From positions 62,001 through 126,000 of the forward strand of contig NZ_CP036269.1 in NCBI RefSeq assembly GCF_007744675.1: a stretch of 64,000 nt of DNA, in the 5' to 3' direction. Below are positions 1 to 9,700 of this stretch, one piece after another. Position 1 is the first letter of the stretch. The number at the start of each line of letters is the position of its first letter. The stretch comes from Gimesia alba. GTDB taxonomy: Bacteria > Planctomycetota > Planctomycetia > Planctomycetales > Planctomycetaceae. The position numbers were made by a program, and so were the translations under genes. A model generated the notes under the pieces. The model saw nothing but the letters and a program-made list of their open reading frames with translations. It did not search any database and was not told the origin of the DNA.

Positions 1-95
1 GCCGATTCTTTTTCCGCAGCAGAGAGAGATGTGTCGAGCAAACTGCCTGTTAACAGTGAGCAACAGAAGAGGAAAAACGCAACACGGTGAACCAT
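1..95 (-). CDS. Start of an exported protein, cut by the window edge
   Basis: Only the first 31 codons lie in the window. On the minus strand an ATG at 93-95 opens a frame that reads to the edge with a basic start (MVHR), a hydrophobic stretch and a likely signal peptidase I site near SLSAAEK, the usual shape of a planctomycete Sec signal peptide. An AAGG sequence lies about ten bases upstream. Nothing of the mature protein is visible, so no function can be given. It would be divergently transcribed from the glycosyltransferase gene at 431. Confidence 0.6.
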   Translation of the reverse strand, partial: MVHRVAFFLFCCSLLTGSLLDTSLSAAEKES

Positions 96-430
96 GGAAA
101 TAACCTTGTCTGTGATGCCGAATCAATGAAGAAAGCTGAGTGCTATCGAACTAGTTTAGACTAAACGATGACAGCCGGGCTCGCAATTGTGATTCCGCAG
201 GTAAATCAGGGGGATGCTGAATATGATTGGGAGACACACTGTCCGGTAAGCAGCACCTCAGTTGATTCCGTCGATAACCGAAAGGTTCAGGTATGGACAT
301 AGCACCAGACTGCTGTTACAAATGATTTTTCCAGACAAACATAAAACCCTGTTTCAACCACCGATATTTCCATTGAAAAAGCGATCAAACCAGATGGAAT
401 TCCAGTACGTTCTTTTTGCCCGGAAATTCG
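96..430. other. Divergent intergenic region, no recognised feature
   Basis: This 335-base stretch separates the minus-strand exported protein from the plus-strand glycosyltransferase and must hold both promoters. I found no convincing -35/-10 pair, hairpin or small gene in it. Confidence 0.4.
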
Positions 431-1993
431 ATGCTTGACCAAAATCCCCCAGAGCCGTCTCAATTAGAGAACCGGTGCCTGCAGAATGTGGGGCGGGGTT
501 TACTGGGCCTGTCTGTCGTCAGCTGGTTCGTACTGATGTGGCCCATGTGGTCAGGTGGTCCGCTCGTAATGGATGAGCATGGTTCATACTGGATCATCGA
601 TTCCGGCTTGCCCGGTACCTCTCTGATGCGCAGCCTGGACTACGCTGCCATTCCACCTCTTTCCAGTTGGATTCAACAGGTGTTTCTGACGGTGTTGGGG
701 AAATCGGAATTCACGTTTCGTCTTTCCTCCGCCCTTTGCGCACTGGGGGCCATCTTCGTCAGTTATCTGGCTGGTAAGGAGCTGGGGTCTCCACTGACCG
801 GGGGCTTGGCTGCGCTCCTGGTTGCCTGGCACCCGGAAGCGATGGATGAGGTGCGCATTGCCCGTTGTTATGGACTGGTGTTATTGCTGGGTGCAACTGT
901 GATTTGGGCAACAATTCGCTGGCATCGCACTCCGGGTTCGCTGCGGGTGGCGCTGTTCTGGAGCCTGGCCTCGGCTGCTTTACTGTGGACGCATTATACC
1001 TCGGCTTTGCTGGTGATTCTTTCTGGTCTGTCGGTCGCGGTTTCCTCTTTTGTCCGTCGTGATCTCAGTCGTGCGACTCTTTCCCGGCTGTTGGTTGCCG
1101 CCTTACTCGTCAGCGTGTTGTGCGTACCTTTAATACCCTCCATTTTCCGTCTCAAGGAATGGGGGCCGATCTTGAATTTCAGCGACAGCAGCACTTCCAT
1201 CTGGAACGTAATTGGTCCGTTCTGGTGGGTCGGATTACCGGTGGGAGTTGTCGCGGTGATCGCGTTGGCGCGCAGTCGTCCTCAGCAGGAAATCTCACGA
1301 TCGGGACTGTGGATCACCGGCGCCTGTTCGCTGCTGCCGCTATTGATTTTAGCCGCGCTGGCTTCGAGTGACATGTCGAGCCTGGCGAACCCCCGCTATC
1401 GGGTGGCCTATGCACCGGCAGGTGCCTGCTTTCTGGCGCTACTGCTGACATCTTCCCGGTACTGGAAAGTTTCTATCGGTGCAGCGCTCGTGGTGTTAGT
1501 TGCCTCCTGGTCACTCACTCCACTGGGACCCTGGGAACTGGGCAGGCTCGGGTCTGCTACGGAACAGGAGTGGCGGGAACTCAATGCCTACGTTGCGGAT
1601 AACGCGAAACCCGGCGAACCGATTCTCGTGCAAAGTGGTTTAACAGAGAGTTATCTGGTTCCGTTTTATACGGAGGATCGGGTCTTTCTGGAATATGTGG
1701 CTTGCCGCGTGAGTCGGTTTTATGTGGAAACAGCGCATCCGCGTTACGCCCTGCCTTATGTCTGGAATCCGCAAACGGGCGTGATCGACTTCTTTCGCGA
1801 GCTGTTACAGAGCTGGCATTCCGATCCCGGTTCGTTCTGGGTCGCCTGTGCCACCGATACGGACCTGAATCAAAGTTCTCTGAATGGAATCCAGGCCATT
1901 GCACGGGAGACCGGCTTCGTTCCGCTGGAAACGCAAACGTGGCCCAGTGCGACGCTCATCCATTTTCAGCGACAACCAGGAAGCAGCAAATGA
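431..1993 (+). CDS. Multi-pass glycosyltransferase, GT-C fold (ArnT/RgtA-like)
   Basis: This 520-residue integral membrane protein has about ten hydrophobic segments and the layout of PF13231/PMT-type enzymes, which move a sugar from a polyprenyl-phosphate donor on the outer face of the inner membrane. The first periplasmic loop carries the acidic motif MDEHGSYW, matching the catalytic Asp/Glu loop of GT-C enzymes; a second Asp/Glu loop near HPEAMDEVRIARCYG fits the family. A soluble C-terminal part follows the last membrane segment. The ATG at 431 is preferred over a TTG at 416 because CGGAAA lies just before it. The stop overlaps the next start (ATGA at 1990-1993), so the pair is translationally coupled and probably acts on one glycan. 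The acceptor is unknown. Confidence 0.8.
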   Translation: MLDQNPPEPSQLENRCLQNVGRGLLGLSVVSWFVLMWPMWSGGPLVMDEHGSYWIIDSGLPGTSLMRSLDYAAIPPLSSWIQQVFLTVLGKSEFTFRLSSALCALGAIFVSYLAGKELGSPLTGGLAALLVAWHPEAMDEVRIARCYGLVLLLGATVIWATIRWHRTPGSLRVALFWSLASAALLWTHYTSALLVILSGLSVAVSSFVRRDLSRATLSRLLVAALLVSVLCVPLIPSIFRLKEWGPILNFSDSSTSIWNVIGPFWWVGLPVGVVAVIALARSRPQQEISRSGLWITGACSLLPLLILAALASSDMSSLANPRYRVAYAPAGACFLALLLTSSRYWKVSIGAALVVLVASWSLTPLGPWELGRLGSATEQEWRELNAYVADNAKPGEPILVQSGLTESYLVPFYTEDRVFLEYVACRVSRFYVETAHPRYALPYVWNPQTGVIDFFRELLQSWHSDPGSFWVACATDTDLNQSSLNGIQAIARETGFVPLETQTWPSATLIHFQRQPGSSK

Positions 1994-3048
1994 GCGAGTT
2001 TTCAATGATTCAAAAACAGCATGTGGAATCACTCTATTCGCAGAAAGTGATTCGAGCCTGTGCGGACCCTCATCCCGTAGAACCATTCCAGTGTGAAGTT
2101 TGTGGAGCAAACGTTGCGCAACCCGTTTTCCTGCTTCCTGGAACGACATACCGCATCGTACATTGCACTGAATGCGGCCTGGGAACTCTCTATCCCCCTC
2201 CCACACTGTCAGAGATCAGTGCGTTCTATCCGTCTCCCTATTATGGAAGCGGTGGTAAAAAGTTCTCAGGACTAGTGGAAGCAGTTGTCAGAATGGTGGG
2301 AGCCAGACTCTCTCGATTTCTGGTGAAACAGATTCCGTCCCAGGGACGGGTGTTAGATGTCGGGTGTGGGCGCGGAGTGACTCTGAAAACACTGGCGAAT
2401 GCCGGGTTGGAGGCCCACGGTTTTGAAGTGAATCGTGACGCCATCAAAGGGCTGGATTCACGGATCCAGGCAAAAATTGCTCCCTCTCTTGTCGAAGCAA
2501 ATTATGATGCTGAATATTTTGATGCGATCATTATCTGGCATGTTCTGGAACATGTATCGGAACCTCGAAAGACATTAGCAGAGGCCTGTCGCATTCTTCG
2601 GCCAGGGGGTGTGCTGGTTGTTGCCGTTCCCAACGCTTCGAGTTGGCAGGCAAAGATCACAGGGCCGGCGTGGTTCCACCTGGATCCGCCGCGTCACCTG
2701 TTCCACTTTCCGCTTCCCGCGTTAAAACAATTGCTGACATCGGTGGGATTTCAATGCCAGCGCACGCATCATTTCAGCCTCAGGCAGAATCCCTTCGGGT
2801 GGATTCAGAGTATCCTGAATTTTATCCCGTGGCTGCCGCGCAATGGATTGTACAGCCTGCTCCATCGTCACGGTGAACGATCAGGTTTTGCGATGCCATT
2901 TTCCCGAGGGATGCGCATTCAGATGTATGCACTGTTTGTCTTGCTTGCGCCTCCCGCATTAATGCTAAGTGTTGCAGCCGCTCTTTTCCGGCGCGGTGCC
3001 ACCGTGCATGTTGTCTGCAGACGAGAGCCGAATGCTGACGAAGAATGA
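1990..3048 (+). CDS. Class I SAM-dependent methyltransferase with zinc-knuckle N-terminus
   Basis: This 352-residue protein has an N-terminal CxxC...CxxC pair (Cys35/38 and 59/62), typical of sugar C-methyltransferase-like and Methyltransf_23 proteins found in polysaccharide clusters. SAM motif I is DVGCGRG at residues 123-129; the later HVLEHVSEP and RILRPGGVL segments are the usual post-I and motif III regions. A hydrophobic stretch near the C-terminus (LFVLLAPPALMLSVAAALF) may attach it to the membrane. The frame stays open upstream to 1702, but the ATG at 1990 overlaps the preceding stop and gives the normal family start. The likely substrate is a nucleotide- or lipid-linked sugar handled with the upstream glycosyltransferase; this is inferred from context. 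Confidence 0.85.
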   Translation: MSEFSMIQKQHVESLYSQKVIRACADPHPVEPFQCEVCGANVAQPVFLLPGTTYRIVHCTECGLGTLYPPPTLSEISAFYPSPYYGSGGKKFSGLVEAVVRMVGARLSRFLVKQIPSQGRVLDVGCGRGVTLKTLANAGLEAHGFEVNRDAIKGLDSRIQAKIAPSLVEANYDAEYFDAIIIWHVLEHVSEPRKTLAEACRILRPGGVLVVAVPNASSWQAKITGPAWFHLDPPRHLFHFPLPALKQLLTSVGFQCQRTHHFSLRQNPFGWIQSILNFIPWLPRNGLYSLLHRHGERSGFAMPFSRGMRIQMYALFVLLAPPALMLSVAAALFRRGATVHVVCRREPNADEE

Positions 3049-3124
3049 TTCGGTTTGCCATTCTGGTTCAGTCTGTTCCAGGAACGGCATCAGCTCCCGT
3101 CTCGCAGGCTGTGGTGACAGTACT

Positions 3125-3610
3125 TTAAAACAGTGCAGCGATGCCACGTTCACGTCGACAACTGGAGAGCTGCGCAAGATGAAAGCCGACATGGCTCGTC
3201 AGAATATGCGCCAGCAGTTGCCCGTTCGTTTCAATGGCGGTGCCGTGCAACAGCTCAATCGGATGCGGTTGTGCCATCGCTGCCGCATCCGCGTTGGCGG
3301 CCAATGCTCTGAGCGTTTCGTAGGCACTCGTATTCGCCGCGATCAGTGCCTCGCGCGTCAAACTTGCATCCGGCTGAACTTCGTCGCTCGACCCGGGACC
3401 AAACAGGGGAACCCATTCAGGATGCGACACGCTGCCTCCCAGAAACGTCTGTCCCATCTCACCCACAATCCCGAGGTGACCGAGAATCCAGACCGGCGGA
3501 TGCCCGTGCCCCGATCCCCGTGTGAAGAGACAATCCTCAGGTAGATCCGCCATGATGGTTTCGAGCTGCTCCAACAAGAACTGGTTGAGTGTGATTTCGT
3601 TTTCGAACAT
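3125..3610 (-). CDS. DinB-like four-helix protein
   Basis: This 161-residue protein has the DinB_2/DUF1569-type pattern: an early H-P-x-W-x-L-G-H-L motif (HPPVWILGHLG) and a late HILTSHVGFHLAQLS helix. Histidines from these helices bind a divalent metal in the superfamily, which includes thiol-dependent transferases and many proteins of unknown role. GGAG sits seven bases before the ATG. It stands alone, convergent with the methyltransferase gene. The reaction cannot be predicted. Confidence 0.75.
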   Translation of the reverse strand: MFENEITLNQFLLEQLETIMADLPEDCLFTRGSGHGHPPVWILGHLGIVGEMGQTFLGGSVSHPEWVPLFGPGSSDEVQPDASLTREALIAANTSAYETLRALAANADAAAMAQPHPIELLHGTAIETNGQLLAHILTSHVGFHLAQLSSCRRERGIAALF

Positions 3611-3777
3611 AGCGATGCTCCATTTTTTCGATGATTGATATCTCTGCTAGAATACGGTAGCCAGGAGAGAATAGGCTGTCAATAATGAGAAAAGGAAGGT
3701 TCACTATCGGAGTGGCTTTGTTTCAAGAAATGCCTTGTCTCTTTCATCTTTCGATTTTAGTCCCAAGGATGATCTGA

Positions 3778-4311
3778 ATGCTGATCTATCTTGTTGTGTG
3801 TCTGTTTTTTGTGGGGGTGTTGCTCAGTACGCTGTTCCTGGTGATGGTATTTCTCCAACTCTGTCTGGCTCACTACCGGATAAAACCCTGCATCGTCGCA
3901 GTGACAACTGCAATCATGACCGGCGCACTGCTTGAATTTTCTGGCTACTCACTAGTATTTGACCTTCGCTGGATCTTTTTGCCGCTGATCTCTGCTGCGC
4001 TGGTGACGGCTGTTTCGCTTACGAAGGATGAATGGAAGCTGATGGGTGCTGCCCCGATGCCGGACCAGTTACCTGTTTCCCGCTGGCGAGATATTGTGCT
4101 GGTTGTAGGGGGAGTGGCTGGCGCTGCTGTAGGCGTGGCAACGGGCGCCGGTAAATCGATCTTGCTCTCACTGAATTATGATGTTTTAGGGAACACTGTC
4201 GAAGAACTCAGGGAAGTCTACATTGCTGGCGCACTCTTTGGTTTTCTAGTTGGTGCGTTTCTGTCGCTCTTCTTTTGGATCATCGGTGTGCGTTATTTTC
4301 GGAGATTTTGA
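3778..4311 (+). CDS. Hypothetical membrane protein
   Basis: This 177-residue protein has about five hydrophobic segments: two at the N-terminus (from LIYLVVCLFFVGVLLS), one or two around residues 40-82, one near 105-122 (glycine- and alanine-rich) and one at the C-terminus. AGGAT lies eight bases before the ATG. I recognise no family. It precedes a 61-codon gene by 51 bases and may share its transcript. Confidence 0.65.
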   Translation: MLIYLVVCLFFVGVLLSTLFLVMVFLQLCLAHYRIKPCIVAVTTAIMTGALLEFSGYSLVFDLRWIFLPLISAALVTAVSLTKDEWKLMGAAPMPDQLPVSRWRDIVLVVGGVAGAAVGVATGAGKSILLSLNYDVLGNTVEELREVYIAGALFGFLVGAFLSLFFWIIGVRYFRRF

Positions 4312-4362
4312 AGGGGTGGGCACCAAAATCAGTAACTGTTTTCTAATCACGAACGGTAAGAA

Positions 4363-4548
4363 ATGAACGAAAATATTTCAAAAGAAGTCGCTGATCGATG
4401 CAACAACTGGTCTGTCTGGCGGCAGGGGGATGATGGGAATCGATTTCTGATCGAGGAGGAATTGTCCGAAGGAGCCGCCCGACAGATGGTGGCCGAGTTC
4501 GAGGCACGTGGGCATAAACAGCTTTACTGGGCAACAAGGAAGACGTAG
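4363..4548 (+). CDS. Small conserved-looking soluble protein (61 residues)
   Basis: The product is hydrophilic, with the pattern NWSVWRQGDDGNRFLIEE early and EFEARGHKQLYWA at the end. I have seen this arrangement in short proteins of unknown function annotated as SPOR-like: a beta strand, an acidic turn, a helix with alternating Ala/Glu, then GHKQ-Y. GGTAAG lies just upstream. Codon use is normal for the region. It probably is a real gene; its role is unknown. Confidence 0.6.
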   Translation: MNENISKEVADRCNNWSVWRQGDDGNRFLIEEELSEGAARQMVAEFEARGHKQLYWATRKT

Positions 4549-4606
4549 CGGGCTGCTGTTGTGCAGTCAGTCTTGTTGCTAAGTACCTGGGCCGCAGAAA
4601 AGTCTC

Positions 4607-4633
4607 ATTAGCCGAAGGGCGTTAGCCCCGGTT
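4607..4633. repeat. Copy 1 of a 27-bp interspersed repeat
   Basis: The segment starts ATTAGCCGAAGGGC and ends GTTAGCCCCGGTT and is identical over 27 bases to 23740-23766. It contains the small palindrome GGGC-GTTA-GCCC. Both copies lie between genes, as expected for a dispersed extragenic element. Confidence 0.8.
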
Positions 4634-4665
4634 AGGCATCGCACTGCTGAACGCGTCCGAAGAAA

Positions 4666-4682
4666 ACGGCGGCTAGCGCCGT
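4666..4682. repeat. Short perfect palindrome next to the 27-bp repeat
   Basis: ACGGCG (4666-4671) pairs with CGCCGT (4677-4682) around GCTAG. The GGCTAGCGCC core resembles the GGGCTAACGCCC core of the neighbouring repeat, so this may be a degenerate second unit of the same family. Confidence 0.5.
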
Positions 4683-4722
4683 GCCGCTCAGGGTCGGGGA
4701 TTCCACAAGATCTTCGCGCATG

Positions 4723-4756
4723 AAAAAAGGGTTGGAAGCCCAAACTTCCAACCCTT
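4723..4756 (-). terminator. Strong rho-independent terminator, minus strand
   Basis: The arms 4727-4738 and 4745-4756 form a perfect 12-bp stem around a 6-base loop. Read on the minus strand, the stem is followed by a run of T (plus-strand A at 4723-4728), so the direction is clear. It lies about 320 bases beyond the sulfatase stop codon, so it either ends a long 3' untranslated region or belongs to a separate small RNA. Confidence 0.85.
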
Positions 4757-5074
4757 GTCGTACGTAGTACTCCTGTTTGTGTAACACTTACAATCTGGTC
4801 ACAATTCGCAGCCGACTACTCAGACGCGAGCGCCTGTCTTGGGTTCATCAGTTGTGACTTGCTTCCAGTGTCATTGTTATACACGCATACTTCGGCAGTG
4901 ATGCTGCGAGAACTTGAACTCTCAAAACAAAAACTTTTTCAGAAACCGCGTGCCGGAAATTTAACCGTCAGGACTTTACTGAATGGTAAAATTGTTCCAT
5001 TCGCACTGCCGACGTTTGAACATACTTCGATGCGTTTCGTTTTCGTTGTGAGTGTTTAATGTGCTTAAATCTGA
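4757..5074. other. Non-coding stretch between sulfatase and its distal terminator
   Basis: No convincing gene is present; a 66-codon plus-strand frame at 4859-5059 has unnatural composition and no ribosome site. The stretch holds a distant inverted repeat: TCGGCAGTG at 4892-4900 pairs with CACTGCCGA at 5004-5012. With the terminator at 4723-4756, this could be a structured 3' region or a small RNA on the minus strand. Confidence 0.4.
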
Positions 5075-6535
5075 TTAAAGTTCCGGAATCGGATCATCGG
5101 CTTTGATGTCGACTTCTTCCCAGTTTGCCTGACCGTTTTCGTAACGCAAAATGCGATGCTTGCTGCCGGGCGCCGGTTTTTCGTTGATGGTCGGCAGCCA
5201 GGCGCGGTGCTCTTCGATCAGCTTGGCGAAATTCGGGTCATTGCTCAGGTTTTTCCATTCGGCTGGATCCTGTTTCATGTCGTAGAATTCTTCCGAGCCG
5301 TCGGCATAGTGAATATAACGATAGTTCTCCGTGCGAACCGTCGTGTTATTTCGATTATGCGACGTGATCGCGGGCCACTTGCGGGGCGTGTTGGCATCTT
5401 TCAACTGCGGGACCAGCGAATGCCCTTCCAGATCCATGCGGGGAGGCAAGCCGCAAAGTTCCACCAGCGTGGGATAGATGTCCAGCAGTTCGGCGGGTTT
5501 GCTGCAGACGGCGCCTTCCGTAATTCCCGGGCCGGCAAAAATCAGCGGGACACGGGTCGAACGTTCCCAGAGTGTATTCTTGCCCGTAATCAGTTTCTCG
5601 CCCAGGTGCCAGCCATGATCGGACCAGATCACGATGATCGTATTCTCGTCCAGATTATTTTTCTCCAGTGCTTCCGTCACGCGTCCAACCTGACTGTCGA
5701 CAAAACTGGTACACGCCAGATACGAGCGGACCAGGTTTTTCCATTGGTTGGCTTCTTTCAAAAATTTGAACCGTGGTTCAGGCAGCTTCCAGTGCAGATA
5801 CCAGGAAAAGCGGGGCGTGTCGTCGCGGTCGGTTTCCAGGAGCGGGGGGAGTTGCAGCGTCTCTTCCGGATAGAGGTCAAACCACTGTTGCGTCGCGTAG
5901 CAGGGAACGTGCGGCAGGAAAAAGCCGACCGACAGGAAAAAGGGTTCCTGCGGTTTTTTGTTCAATTGATCGACGGCCCAGCTGGCGACTTTCCAGTCTC
6001 CCTTGTCTTCATCTTTATGAGGAAACGTGCCCCAGTCCACCAGCGGATGCGGGTTGGGAGTTTCGACCAGCTTCTTCGGAGGCTTCACACCCACGCCAGC
6101 GGGGGGGCCGAGTTCGTTAAATTCCTTGTCGTTTTTCTTACGCCCGTAACCGCCATGGTAGATCTTGCCGGTGCTGTAAGTTTTATAACCGTTCTGTTCC
6201 AGATACTGTGGCAGCGTGACACGATCCTTGAAGCGATCGACGGTGCGGAACCAGGGGGCCAGTCCATAAATGCCGGTCGTTGTCGGCCGCAAGCCCGTCA
6301 TCAGACTGGTCCGCGACGGATTGCAGAGCGGTGACTGACAGTGTGCGTTTGAGAATAGTGTGCCCCGCGCAGCGACCTTGTCGATATGCGGCGTTTTGAT
6401 CTGGGGATGTCCGTTCAGACAGCCGATCCAGTCGTTCTGGTCATCAATGGCGATAAACAGAATATTCGGCTGTTTCGCAGCCTGCAGTGGAGAAGAAAGA
6501 GAGCAGAGTAAAACGATCAACATCAGCCAGCGCAT
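5075..6535 (-). CDS. Secreted sulfatase, iduronate-2-sulfatase-like (S1 family)
   Basis: This 486-residue protein has a Sec signal peptide (cleavage near PLQAA-KQ) and the type I sulfatase core. IDDQND (from residue 30) supplies metal-binding aspartates. CNPSR at residues 71-75 is the C-x-P-S-R signature whose cysteine becomes formylglycine. DHGWHLGEK carries further metal and active-site residues. The arrangement fits the iduronate-2-sulfatase-like subgroup common in planctomycetes, which desulfates algal or host polysaccharides in the periplasm or outside the cell. AAGGA precedes the ATG by six bases. It needs a formylglycine-generating enzyme; the SUMF1-like protein at 24583 does not look like one. 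The substrate cannot be fixed by reading. Confidence 0.92.
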   Translation of the reverse strand: MRWLMLIVLLCSLSSPLQAAKQPNILFIAIDDQNDWIGCLNGHPQIKTPHIDKVAARGTLFSNAHCQSPLCNPSRTSLMTGLRPTTTGIYGLAPWFRTVDRFKDRVTLPQYLEQNGYKTYSTGKIYHGGYGRKKNDKEFNELGPPAGVGVKPPKKLVETPNPHPLVDWGTFPHKDEDKGDWKVASWAVDQLNKKPQEPFFLSVGFFLPHVPCYATQQWFDLYPEETLQLPPLLETDRDDTPRFSWYLHWKLPEPRFKFLKEANQWKNLVRSYLACTSFVDSQVGRVTEALEKNNLDENTIIVIWSDHGWHLGEKLITGKNTLWERSTRVPLIFAGPGITEGAVCSKPAELLDIYPTLVELCGLPPRMDLEGHSLVPQLKDANTPRKWPAITSHNRNNTTVRTENYRYIHYADGSEEFYDMKQDPAEWKNLSNDPNFAKLIEEHRAWLPTINEKPAPGSKHRILRYENGQANWEEVDIKADDPIPEL

Positions 6536-6713
6536 CTGAAGTTCCTTTCGACGAATCTTCGCATGATGAATAAGAATGGTAGCTCTTCATCATACACACG
6601 CGCCGGAAGGAAAGAAAATGCCTGATACTGATATTTCCTCACCGATTGAGGCTCTGACGATCTTCTAAATCGATCTAATGTTCTTTTCTATAGATAAATC
6701 ACAACACAGCCGG

Positions 6714-9700
6714 TTATTCCTCAACCACAATTTCCACCCCGGACAGCAGTGTACGGCCCTTGATCGGCGTCAGCTCTACCTTCAGGTTGTTCGATGCGGG
6801 AATGCCTTTGAATTCTCGCACGATCGCGCGGTTTGCACCCTCAGCAGCGTTGACCACATCCAGACCTTGCAGCACAGGTTTGCCCTGCAGGCTGACATCG
6901 AACAGGCGCTCTCCCGGCTTTGTTTCGTCCGGCTCTAAAAAGTGCAGGCGGACGGTATAGCGACGTTTTTTTGTTTCAACGGAAGAAAGCGTGACGGTTA
7001 AAACAGAAGCACCTTCCACGCCTGAAGCAGCGACCCATTTCTGGTTACCAGTTTCCACGAATGCCGAGTGTTTGTGAAAGTAACGCAGGTCTTTGCCTTC
7101 CAGTTTGAGGGAGACGACAGGCGAAGAACCTCCCACGTTGGGATAGTCCAGCCAGAGCGTGCCGTTCTCTGCCTGACGGTCGCCGGGCGCACCCAGGTTG
7201 ACGCCCAGTTTTTGCACCTGATCGGTTTTGGCATTCAGCGCCAGTGCACTGTAGCTCCAGACTTCCGATTCCGGCACATGTGTCAGCGCTAATGAGGTAA
7301 ACAACGAATAACCGCAACTGCATCCGTGAGCCATGTTGGGTGAGTTGAGTACGCCGTTCGCGGGCACCAGACTGTTGCGGCAGCCGGTGCGGAAGCCTTC
7401 CAGCCGCGAGGTGTTCGTACTGTCGATATCACAGAAGCCGGCTGAGCTGGCGCGAAACGTCATCAGGTGCGGGCTGGCAATGGCGTAGTTACAGTGGTGA
7501 CCATCCTTGGTAAATTCCCAGGGAATCGGTTTTCCGGTGATCGGGTTCGTACGCAGAATCGGTTCGCCGGTTTCGAGATCATAAGATTTTCCAGGCCCGC
7601 GTTGATCGAGAATGCGGTCGTTCCAGATGATGACTTTGTCCCACAGCGTTTCGGGATGTCCGCGAAATCCCTGGCCAGTGGAATATTTCTTCCAGAGTTC
7701 AGAACCATCTTTCCCACGGAAGGCTGAGATGCCGTTGCGGTTGGTGACCAGCATCACATCTTTTTTGTCACTATACGATAACCAGGTCCCCACGACATCG
7801 GTCTGATGTTCCCAGAGCAATTTACCGGTCTGGACGTCGATGGCCTTGATAAAACGTTCGGCCAGTGCATTGGGAATTTTTCCCCGGCGTTTCCAGTCGC
7901 CATAAAAGTTTTCCAGTGCGCCGTCGTAAACATAGATCCGGTCTCCGCTCAGCGAAACGACGGGGAAACTCATCTGTGCTTTGTGCGTCCAGATGACTTC
8001 GCCGGTGTGACGGTTGAGGGCCACCAGTTCCAGCGGCAGTAAGCCGTACTTCTTGCCGATTTTGGGAGAAATCCGAAACACCGACGTCAGCAAGAGATCG
8101 CCTTGAATGCGAATGCGTCCCCAGCGATCTTCGGGGTGGGGCAGTTTCATTGTCGCCAATGTTTTTCCCGTTGCCGGATCGAGTCGCAGGCATTCGTTAT
8201 CACTGGTGACGAGATAGATGCTGTCTTCAATGGCGATAAAATGAAATCCGACCAGTTTGCCATCGTAGCTTTGGCCGCGGCGTCCCGGGCTGTCTTCCGG
8301 TGTTTCTTTCAGAGGAATCTGCCAGAGAATCCGGCCCGTATAAACGTCAACGGCGGTCAGCTTTCCGGGACCCTGCAGAAACATGCGGCCTTCGATGACC
8401 GCCATACTGGGACCCCAGTCGTGACGATTGTAAAATAGATCGCCGTGACCGGCGGGACCGCCAAACCAGAGCACGCCCAGCGGCGCTTTAACGAGTTCAT
8501 CGCGTGACATCAGAGTATTGGAGGCGTCGCCGTACTCGTGGGTCCAGTCGGCAGAGCCGGGCAGTGAGCCCACACGTGACAGCAGCGTGAATCCGTCGAC
8601 CTGTTTGAGAGCGGCGCGCGGCAGTTGCTTGCCGGCGACGGCGTTTTCCAGCGTCTTGAATTCGGCGTCCGTCAGTTCCAGACACGCCTTGCCACCGTAG
8701 GGTCGCAACGACTTATAAATGGTATGCCAGTCTTCCGCAGCCAGTGATTTACCGAGCGCGGTGAGATCTTCTGAAACGATCAATTCGGCCATGTAGGCTG
8801 GCAGTTCGAACGTCCGCGGATTCCCTTGATGGACGACCACCCGCGATCCATACAGACCGGCGGCATCGAACTTCGTACGCAGTGTCTCGACCTTTGCTTT
8901 GTCTGGTTCTACGGCGATGAGCGTCAGCTGGGATTGTTGAATTAATTCTTCCAGTAGACGCCCACTGCCGGTTCCCAGCACGAGACCATAACCGTTGCCG
9001 GGTTTTGTCAGCTGCAGCATTGTTTGGGTTTTGCTCGTCCAGTCATCCTGCTGCTTCGCCAGTTCGCGTTTCTCTTCAGGAAATGTTTGTGGCTTGGTCT
9101 GATTCTCACCAAAGCAGAGCAGGTCTCCCTCTTGTGTCACGACAACGAGTGCACCATTGGCAGCAATCATCGTGGCGGGCGTGCCATCAATGGTTTGAGT
9201 CCAACTAACGTCAGCACCTTTTCCATCTTCCTTGAGATCCAGTGCGAAGATCATATTGGCCTGATGGCCGTACAAGCGATTGCCGGCTTTCAGATCGAGT
9301 TGCACCGGATGCGCTTTGACCCAGGCGTCATATTCTGCTTTCGGCATGTTTTGCTTCGGGGGTAGCGGCAGGCTCCAGAGCTGGTTGAGCAGCGTTTTGG
9401 TGACTTCTTTGCCGCGATGGTCTGTTTCTTTCACGATCTTTAATTTTTTGAGATCGTAGGCGACGACATTTCCTCCCTCGCCAAAGTAGACGACATTTTC
9501 TGCCAGTACCGGATTGCGAGCAGAAACCGCGTACTCCTGTTTGGCATCCATCTGGAACGTGGAGCCGCCGTGAAAGATGTAGGGGCCAATCGAAGAGACG
9601 TGATAATTGGTCGCCCGGTTGCCATATTTATGTGTGATGAATTGATCGGTCTTGAGGTCGAGGCAGGCGGCGACCGAGCGTCCGCAGGGGATCAATAGTC

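Noticed and set aside
4859-5059. 66-codon plus-strand frame
   Set aside because: No ribosome site and unnatural sequence; it lies in the probable untranslated or small-RNA region before the terminator.
5156-6334. 392-codon plus-strand frame
   Set aside because: It lies wholly opposite the sulfatase gene, which has a signal peptide, catalytic motifs and a ribosome site; the plus-strand product has Arg/Gly/Phe-rich shadow composition.
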